Shown in pieces: positions 28,408 through 33,047 of a stretch of 33,047 bases of DNA. The position numbers and the translations under genes are program-made. Position 1 is the first letter of the stretch. Each line of letters starts with the position of its first letter. The notes beneath the pieces are model-generated. The model was not told the DNA's origin. It searched no databases and worked only from the letters and a program-made list of their open reading frames with translations. The stretch is from an uncultured Acidimicrobiales bacterium (GTDB lineage: Bacteria > Actinomycetota > Acidimicrobiia > Acidimicrobiales > CALAML01): positions 1-33,047 of the forward strand of contig CALAML010000055.1 of the NCBI GenBank assembly GCA_937925845.1, given 5' to 3'.

Positions 28408-29493
28408 ATGTCCGCACACGTAGAACCCGATGACGCAACGCCGGTCAGCGTGCTCTTTATCGGCGGGGTGGGTCGATCCGGCTCAACGCTGGTTGAACGG
28501 CTCGCCGATCAGGTGCCCGGAGTCCACGCCATCGGCGAAACCCATCACCTGTGGGAGCGGGGGATACAGGACAACCAACTCTGCGGCTGCGGTCAACCGT
28601 TCGATGCCTGTCCCACCTGGATCGCCATCGGCGAGGCCGCCTTTGGCGGTTGGGATCAGTTGGATCTTGATCGGGTGATCTATCTCCGCCACGCGGTCGA
28701 CCGCACCCGGCGGGTGCCCGAACTGCTGAAGCCGGGGTCGAAGCGGGCCGACATCGTTGAGTACTGCGACATTCTCTCTCGCTACTACCGGGGCGTTCGT
28801 GACGTCACCGGCGCCGACCTGATTGTCGATTCGGCAAAGAACCTCTCCACCGCGGCCCTGCTCCGGCTGGTGCCAGGTATCGACCTACGGATCGCCCATG
28901 TCGTCCGTGACAGTCGTGGGGTGGCCTACTCGTGGACCAAGAAGGTGAAGCGCCCGGAAGTGGACGGCTCTGCAGGCACCGCTGAGGCCGAGTTCATGCC
29001 CGAATACCATCCCGCCTACCCGGCCTTTCGCTGGTTGACCGACAACGGCGGTTTCGAGGTTCTGGCCCGGCTCGGCACGCCGATGGTGCAGCACCGCTAC
29101 GAGGACTTCCTTGAGCGACCCCGGGAAATTCTTGGCGAGATGTTGGCATCGACGCCGGCAGCCGACGCCGATCTGAGCTTTATCGATGGTGACACCGCGA
29201 GCCTGGACGGGCCGGTGCATTCGGTCTCGGGCAACCCGATGCGCTTTCAAACCGGCGACCTGGTGCTGCGCCTCGACGACAAATGGGCTCGTGAGTTGGA
29301 CACCGGCCTGCAGCGCCTGGTGACAGCCATGACCTTCCCGCTGCTGGCCCGCTACAACTATCCGCTGCGTGGGCACCCAGCCAGCGGCAGCTCATCTGCG
29401 CCATCAACCTCGACACCGACACCTTCAACCTCAACACCTTCAACCTCGACAGCGGCACCGCCGGCGACCAATGGAGCGTCGACCAATGGATGA
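28408..29493 (+). CDS. sulfotransferase family protein 1
   Basis: 361 residues from an ATG with GGAAAGG upstream. The 5'-phosphosulfate loop is FIGGVGRSGSTL (about 18-29). The 3'-phosphate motif is HVVRDSRGVAYSW starting at H164. The Cys cluster CGCGQPFDACPTW (about 59-71) is common in bacterial members of this family. It should transfer sulfate from PAPS, presumably to a sugar of the locus product. The last 30 residues or so are a Ser/Thr/Pro-rich tail encoded by short DNA repeats. The stop overlaps the start of the second sulfotransferase by eight bases. Confidence 0.87.
   Translation: MSAHVEPDDATPVSVLFIGGVGRSGSTLVERLADQVPGVHAIGETHHLWERGIQDNQLCGCGQPFDACPTWIAIGEAAFGGWDQLDLDRVIYLRHAVDRTRRVPELLKPGSKRADIVEYCDILSRYYRGVRDVTGADLIVDSAKNLSTAALLRLVPGIDLRIAHVVRDSRGVAYSWTKKVKRPEVDGSAGTAEAEFMPEYHPAYPAFRWLTDNGGFEVLARLGTPMVQHRYEDFLERPREILGEMLASTPAADADLSFIDGDTASLDGPVHSVSGNPMRFQTGDLVLRLDDKWARELDTGLQRLVTAMTFPLLARYNYPLRGHPASGSSSAPSTSTPTPSTSTPSTSTAAPPATNGASTNG
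29421..29450 (+). repeat. 15-bp tandem repeat in the sulfotransferase 1 tail
   Basis: Two adjacent copies of ACCTTCAACCTC(A/G)AC, with degenerate copies before them, encode the Ser/Thr/Pro-rich C-terminal tail. The catalytic domain ends before this segment, so the tail is probably a flexible, fast-changing extension. Confidence 0.75.
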
Positions 29494-30451
29494 GAGCCTC
29501 TCCCCCTCCGCCACCATCGACATGCCCGATCCGCTCCCGGAGCTCACCCCGTACGGCGGGCGGCCTGTGGCACCGGTTGGAGCCTCGGCCAAGCTGAACG
29601 AGGTGGCCAAAAAGGCGCTGCGGGCCTACGGCACCGCCACGGCTGCGGTCCGACCGGGACCGGACTTCTTGGTGGTCGGAACCAAACGGGGCGGCACGAC
29701 CTCGATGTTTAACTACCTGCTGGCCCACCCGCAGGTGTTGCCGCTGTTCCCGCCGCCGGAGAAACGCAAGGGCGCCTACTTCTTCGACGTAAACGTCACC
29801 CAGGGCCGCTCCGAGAGCTGGTACCGGTCCCACTTTCCGTCGGTTGCCGCCCGCACCGTGCGCGACCGAATGGCCGGCGCCAGCCACATCGTCGGCGAAG
29901 CAACTCCCTATTACCTTTACCATCCGCACGCGCCGCGGCGGGCCCAGGCCATGCTTCCGAACGCCAAGATTGTGATGCTGTTGCGCAACCCCGTCGACCG
30001 GGCCTATTCGCATTGGAAAGAGCGCAGTCGCCAGGGAGTGGAGTACCTGGACTTCGAGGATGCCATCGCCGCCGAAGCGGGCCGACTCGCCGGTGAAATC
30101 GAGCGGCTGGAGGCGGTACCCAGCTACTACAGCTTCGCCCATCAGCATTACAGCTATGTCGATCAGGGTCGCTACAGCGCTGGCGTTCGTCGCTGGCTCG
30201 AAGCGTATGATTCCAGCCAGGTGCTGATTCTTCGCAGCGAAGACTTCTACGCCGAGCCTGCCAAAACGCTGGCCCGCACCCAGGAATTTCTTGGTATCGA
30301 TACCTTCGATCCGGGCGGCTACAAGAAGTGGAACTTCCATCAGGCGCCGGAGATGAACCCGGATCAGCTGAGCCGTTTGGCCGACCTGGTCCGCGATGAC
30401 GTAGCCGAGCTTGAGGCGTTGTTACACCGCGACTTCCAATGGGATTTGTAG
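29486..30451 (+). CDS. sulfotransferase family protein 2 (heparan N-sulfotransferase-like)
   Basis: 321 residues. The PAPS-binding loop is VGTKRGGTTS (about 64-73), and the 3'-phosphate motif is LLRNPVDRAYSHW (R167 to S175). The spacing and the RNPVDRAYSHW form resemble the heparan-sulfate-type sulfotransferase domain, a different subfamily from the gene just upstream. Further landmarks are GEATPYYLYHP and QGRYSAGVRRWLEAY. The ATG at 29486 is chosen because GGAG lies nine bases upstream; an ATG at 29471 is also possible. It overlaps the previous gene, so the two are probably translated together. Confidence 0.88.
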   Translation: MDESLSPSATIDMPDPLPELTPYGGRPVAPVGASAKLNEVAKKALRAYGTATAAVRPGPDFLVVGTKRGGTTSMFNYLLAHPQVLPLFPPPEKRKGAYFFDVNVTQGRSESWYRSHFPSVAARTVRDRMAGASHIVGEATPYYLYHPHAPRRAQAMLPNAKIVMLLRNPVDRAYSHWKERSRQGVEYLDFEDAIAAEAGRLAGEIERLEAVPSYYSFAHQHYSYVDQGRYSAGVRRWLEAYDSSQVLILRSEDFYAEPAKTLARTQEFLGIDTFDPGGYKKWNFHQAPEMNPDQLSRLADLVRDDVAELEALLHRDFQWDL

Positions 30452-30509
30452 GGAGCGGAATCAACGCGGCGTCACCGACGGCGGGGACCGTCATGGCACA
30501 CTGGTTCTG

Positions 30510-32774
30510 ATGACAGCGACGGCATCATCGGAGGCAACGCCTGAGTCAGCGCACTCCGGCGAGCCATCCGAGCAATCCACCGGGCCAACCCACTCCGCCA
30601 AACGAGCGACGCTGGGCCATTTGCCAGGGCTCGACGGTCTGCGGGGCCTGGCCGTGGTGGCCGTCGTGCTCTACCACAAGGGCTACGACTGGGCGACGGG
30701 CGGCTTCCTCGGCGTCAGCACCTTCTTTACCCTGTCGGGCTTTTTGATCACCGCGCTGTTGATGCTGGAGCATCGTTCGACCGGCCGCATCGACCTGGTG
30801 GCCTTCTGGGGGCGGCGCGCTCGCCGCCTGCTACCGGCGTCGTTCCTCACCTTGGCTGGTGTGGTCGCCTACGGCTGGCTTGGTAACGCCGACATCGATC
30901 TGGAGGCGCTTCGGGGCGATGTGGCCGCCGCCCTTCTGTATGTCGCCAACTGGAGGGCCTTCTTCGAACAGGAGAGCTACCTCTCGCTCTTTACTGCGCC
31001 CTCGCCGCTCGACCACTTCTGGTCGCTCGCCATCGAAGAGCAGTTCTACGTCGTCTTTCCGCTGATCGCAGCGGCCCTGCTTGGTCTCTCGCAGCGACGG
31101 CGGTCATCGATGCTGCGCCACGCGCTCGCACTCGGCATCGGACTGCTGATCCTGGCCAGCGTGGTCGCAACGGTGCTGACCGCCACCGACGATGGCTCCA
31201 GCCCGGTGTACTACAGCACCTTTACCCGGGCCGGCGAGATCCTCTTTGGCGCTGCTCTCGCCGCCTTCATCACCCACCGTTTCGACACCGGCGGCCAGGC
31301 GGAGAAATCGCCGACCCGACGGGCCCTCGGCTGGGGTGGCTTGGTCGCCCTCGCGGTGCTGCTCCTTGGCTATTCCCAGCTCAGCTTCAGCACCGAGTGG
31401 CTTCATCGGGGCGGCTTCTTTGGTGTGGCCGCAGTATCAACAGCCGTTGTCGCCTCGGTCGCCCTCGGTCAGGGCGGTATCAACACCGTCCTGTCGGCGG
31501 CCCCACTCACCGCGCTGGGCAAGATCAGCTACGGCATCTATCTGGTGCACTGGCCGGTGCTGCTCTACCTCAACGACGAGCGAACCGGCCTCCGGGGCTG
31601 GGCCCTGCTGGCCCTGCAGGTGGCGGTCATCCTCGCCGTGGCCGTCGTCAGCTTTGTGGTCGTTGAAACGCCGATCCGGCGCCGGCGGGTCATCTCACCG
31701 CGCCTGGGTGGTTGGCTGATTCCCATCACCGGGTTGGCTATCTTCGCCTTCGCCGCCCTGGTGGTGCCGGGGGTGTTCAGCGGCAGCGACCTTGATGTCG
31801 CCCGTGGGCCGCTCGATCGCGCTACCACCGCGACATCGGCCAATCCTGAAGCAGCCGATACCGATGCCGAGGCTGAGGGGGGCTCCGATGGGCGCACCGC
31901 TAGCTCGACCGATGACGTCCCTGAAGTCGCCGACGGATCCGGTTCCGTGGCTGCGCCCAGCAACGATCCCACGCCCGAGCCCGTCCCGGTTTCGGCCGAG
32001 CTGGCGGCCAAGCGGGCCTACCCCGACACCGACTGTTTTCGCCGGGGCGAGGAGTACTCGGGGTTTGATGTGATCTCGGATCTCGGCACCGATCTGCCCA
32101 AGGTGATGCTCGTTGGCGATTCGGTGGCCTGCACCCTCGGCCAGGGTCTGGCCCCGTGGGCCCGCGATCGCCAGAGCCTGACGGTGCTGAACAACGGCAC
32201 CCTGGGCTGCGGCATTCTCCGGTTCGGGGATCTTCGCAGTCGTTTCATCGACGACGAGCCGGTTTCGCCGGTGTGTGACTGGGGCCAACGATGGCAGGAC
32301 CAGGTCGACGCCTTTGATCCCGATCTGACCGTGGTGTTGAGCGGCGCGTGGGACGTCCATGACCGCCGGCTTCCCACCGGAGGCGACTGGCAGGCCCCCG
32401 GCGATCCGGCCTTCGACGAGTTTCTGCGGTCTGAGGTCGAGACGGCCCTGGCGGCTCTGACCTCGGGTGGAGGCCGGGTCGCGTGGCTCACCAGCCCTCC
32501 GATCGAGCTCGGACGCAACGCTCCCCAAATCGAGGGGCCGTGGCCGGCCAACGATCCGGCTCGGGTGGAGCGGCTCAACCAGATCATCGTCGAGGTGGTG
32601 GAGGCGGAACCGAACGCCGAGGTGATTGACCTGGCCGCCTACACTGCGGCCCGCGACGGCGGCGCCTTCGACCCGGACTTTCGGAATGATCGGGTGCATT
32701 TCACCGAGGCTGGCGCCCAGGAGGTTGCCGGTTGGCTCGGACCTCTACTCGAAGAACGACTGGTCGGACGCTAA
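30510..32774 (+). CDS. acyltransferase-3 membrane protein with C-terminal SGNH domain (OafA-like)
   Basis: 754 residues. The membrane acyltransferase part (about 37-440) starts with LPGLDGLRGLAVVAVVLYH and contains GFLGVSTFFTLSGFLITALL and RRARRLLPA, the conserved basic loop. A further helix LIPITGLAIFAFAALVVPG leads to an Asp/Ser/Thr-rich linker. The C-terminal SGNH-hydrolase-like domain has the nucleophile in GDSVACTLG (S538) and the catalytic pair NDRVHF (D727, H730). Such proteins O-acetylate surface polysaccharides: acyl groups cross the membrane and are placed by the SGNH domain. The start at 30510 lacks a strong ribosome binding site. The gene is 58 bases after the second sulfotransferase. 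Confidence 0.92.
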   Translation: MTATASSEATPESAHSGEPSEQSTGPTHSAKRATLGHLPGLDGLRGLAVVAVVLYHKGYDWATGGFLGVSTFFTLSGFLITALLMLEHRSTGRIDLVAFWGRRARRLLPASFLTLAGVVAYGWLGNADIDLEALRGDVAAALLYVANWRAFFEQESYLSLFTAPSPLDHFWSLAIEEQFYVVFPLIAAALLGLSQRRRSSMLRHALALGIGLLILASVVATVLTATDDGSSPVYYSTFTRAGEILFGAALAAFITHRFDTGGQAEKSPTRRALGWGGLVALAVLLLGYSQLSFSTEWLHRGGFFGVAAVSTAVVASVALGQGGINTVLSAAPLTALGKISYGIYLVHWPVLLYLNDERTGLRGWALLALQVAVILAVAVVSFVVVETPIRRRRVISPRLGGWLIPITGLAIFAFAALVVPGVFSGSDLDVARGPLDRATTATSANPEAADTDAEAEGGSDGRTASSTDDVPEVADGSGSVAAPSNDPTPEPVPVSAELAAKRAYPDTDCFRRGEEYSGFDVISDLGTDLPKVMLVGDSVACTLGQGLAPWARDRQSLTVLNNGTLGCGILRFGDLRSRFIDDEPVSPVCDWGQRWQDQVDAFDPDLTVVLSGAWDVHDRRLPTGGDWQAPGDPAFDEFLRSEVETALAALTSGGGRVAWLTSPPIELGRNAPQIEGPWPANDPARVERLNQIIVEVVEAEPNAEVIDLAAYTAARDGGAFDPDFRNDRVHFTEAGAQEVAGWLGPLLEERLVGR

Positions 32775-32959
32775 GCCCATCCGACCTCGCTCGGTCAGAC
32801 CGCCGACACGCGTTTTTGACATACTGCTAGGCTGAGGTTCGGCCGGTTTGGTCACTGTTCACCCACGTCTGTCGTTTCGACTGAACCAGCAAACCAACCC
32901 ATGCGACTCGCCACTGTCGTGGGGTAAACTACATTGCTTACGAGCTGGGGAGAGCGGCC
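32775..32959 (+). promoter_or_regulatory. intergenic region with possible promoter elements
   Basis: A TTGACA hexamer at 32816-32821 and an extended -10-like TGCTAGGCT at 32825-32833 are both present but too close together to form one promoter, so each would need another partner. GTCG-TTT-CGAC at 32871-32881 can form a small hairpin. A short GACC/GGTC hairpin just after the acyltransferase stop, followed by a T run at 32813-32817, may end the polysaccharide transcript. Confidence 0.3.
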
Positions 32960-33047
32960 GTGACCGCAGAGGCCCGACAGAGGAACCGGACGAGCGTGCA
33001 ACTGGACTTACAGGGTTCCGTGCGGCTCGCTGGTCGCACCGGAAACA
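32960..33047 (+). CDS. N-terminal start of an unidentified gene (partial)
   Basis: A GTG at 32960 is preceded by GGGGAGAG at a suitable distance and opens a frame to the window edge, beginning M-T-A-E-A-R-Q-R-N-R-T-S-V-Q-L. About 29 residues are visible, basic and hydrophilic. They are too few to name the product. It follows the polysaccharide locus on the same strand, after a 185-base gap. Confidence 0.5.
   Translation, partial: MTAEARQRNRTSVQLDLQGSVRLAGRTGN

Noticed and set aside
29180..30340. 386-codon minus-strand frame opposite the sulfotransferase genes
   Set aside because: The opposite strand encodes two clear sulfotransferases with intact motifs; this frame shows no domain.

Overview
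The window is high-GC, densely packed DNA with many GTG and TTG starts, 4- to 8-base gene overlaps and actinobacterial gene families (a complete conservon, M18 aminopeptidase, two-subunit glutamate synthase, membrane pyrophosphatase). I infer a high-GC actinobacterium. The mix would suit an Acidimicrobiia-like lineage, but nothing here fixes the taxon. No tRNA, rRNA, CRISPR array, insertion sequence or phage gene was seen.

Layout. (1) 1-2430, plus strand: the end of an unknown gene, an alpha/beta hydrolase, a HAD-type 5'(3')-nucleotidase and a family 2 glycosyltransferase in one tightly overlapping run. (2) 2431-2743: a convergent intergenic spacer packed with inverted repeats. (3) 2744-7233, minus strand: a complete conservon, made of a sensor-kinase-like protein with a very long Lys/Ala/Pro-rich tail, a Roadblock/LC7 protein, a DUF742 protein and a small GTPase. 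A DUF4388 gene diverges from it. (4) 8287-14487, minus strand: gltD and gltB, with a strongly base-paired leader ahead of gltB. (5) 14804-18555, plus strand: M18 aminopeptidase, then a membrane pyrophosphatase behind a repeat-containing leader and closed by a long hairpin. (6) 18624-19954, minus strand: a predicted lipoprotein and a monohaem cytochrome c overlapping by ATGA. (7) 20372-32774: a surface-polysaccharide locus with a Wzz/BY-kinase-like protein whose ATPase motifs are lost, an O-antigen ligase/polymerase-like membrane protein fused to a phosphotransferase-type kinase, a Ser/Asp-rich anchored protein, a hexapeptide acyltransferase (minus strand), a Wzx-type flippase, two different sulfotransferases and an acyltransferase-3/SGNH protein. 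(8) The window ends inside a new gene starting near 32960.

The polysaccharide locus reads as a chain: length control, polymerisation or ligation, flipping, then sulfation and O-acylation, so a sulfated and acylated surface glycan is the simplest prediction. The conservon is a membrane-associated G-protein signalling module. The most unusual points are the polymerase-kinase fusion, the loss of all three Walker-type motifs in the BY-kinase-like protein, the histone-H1-like tail of the conservon kinase, and the structured leader of gltB.
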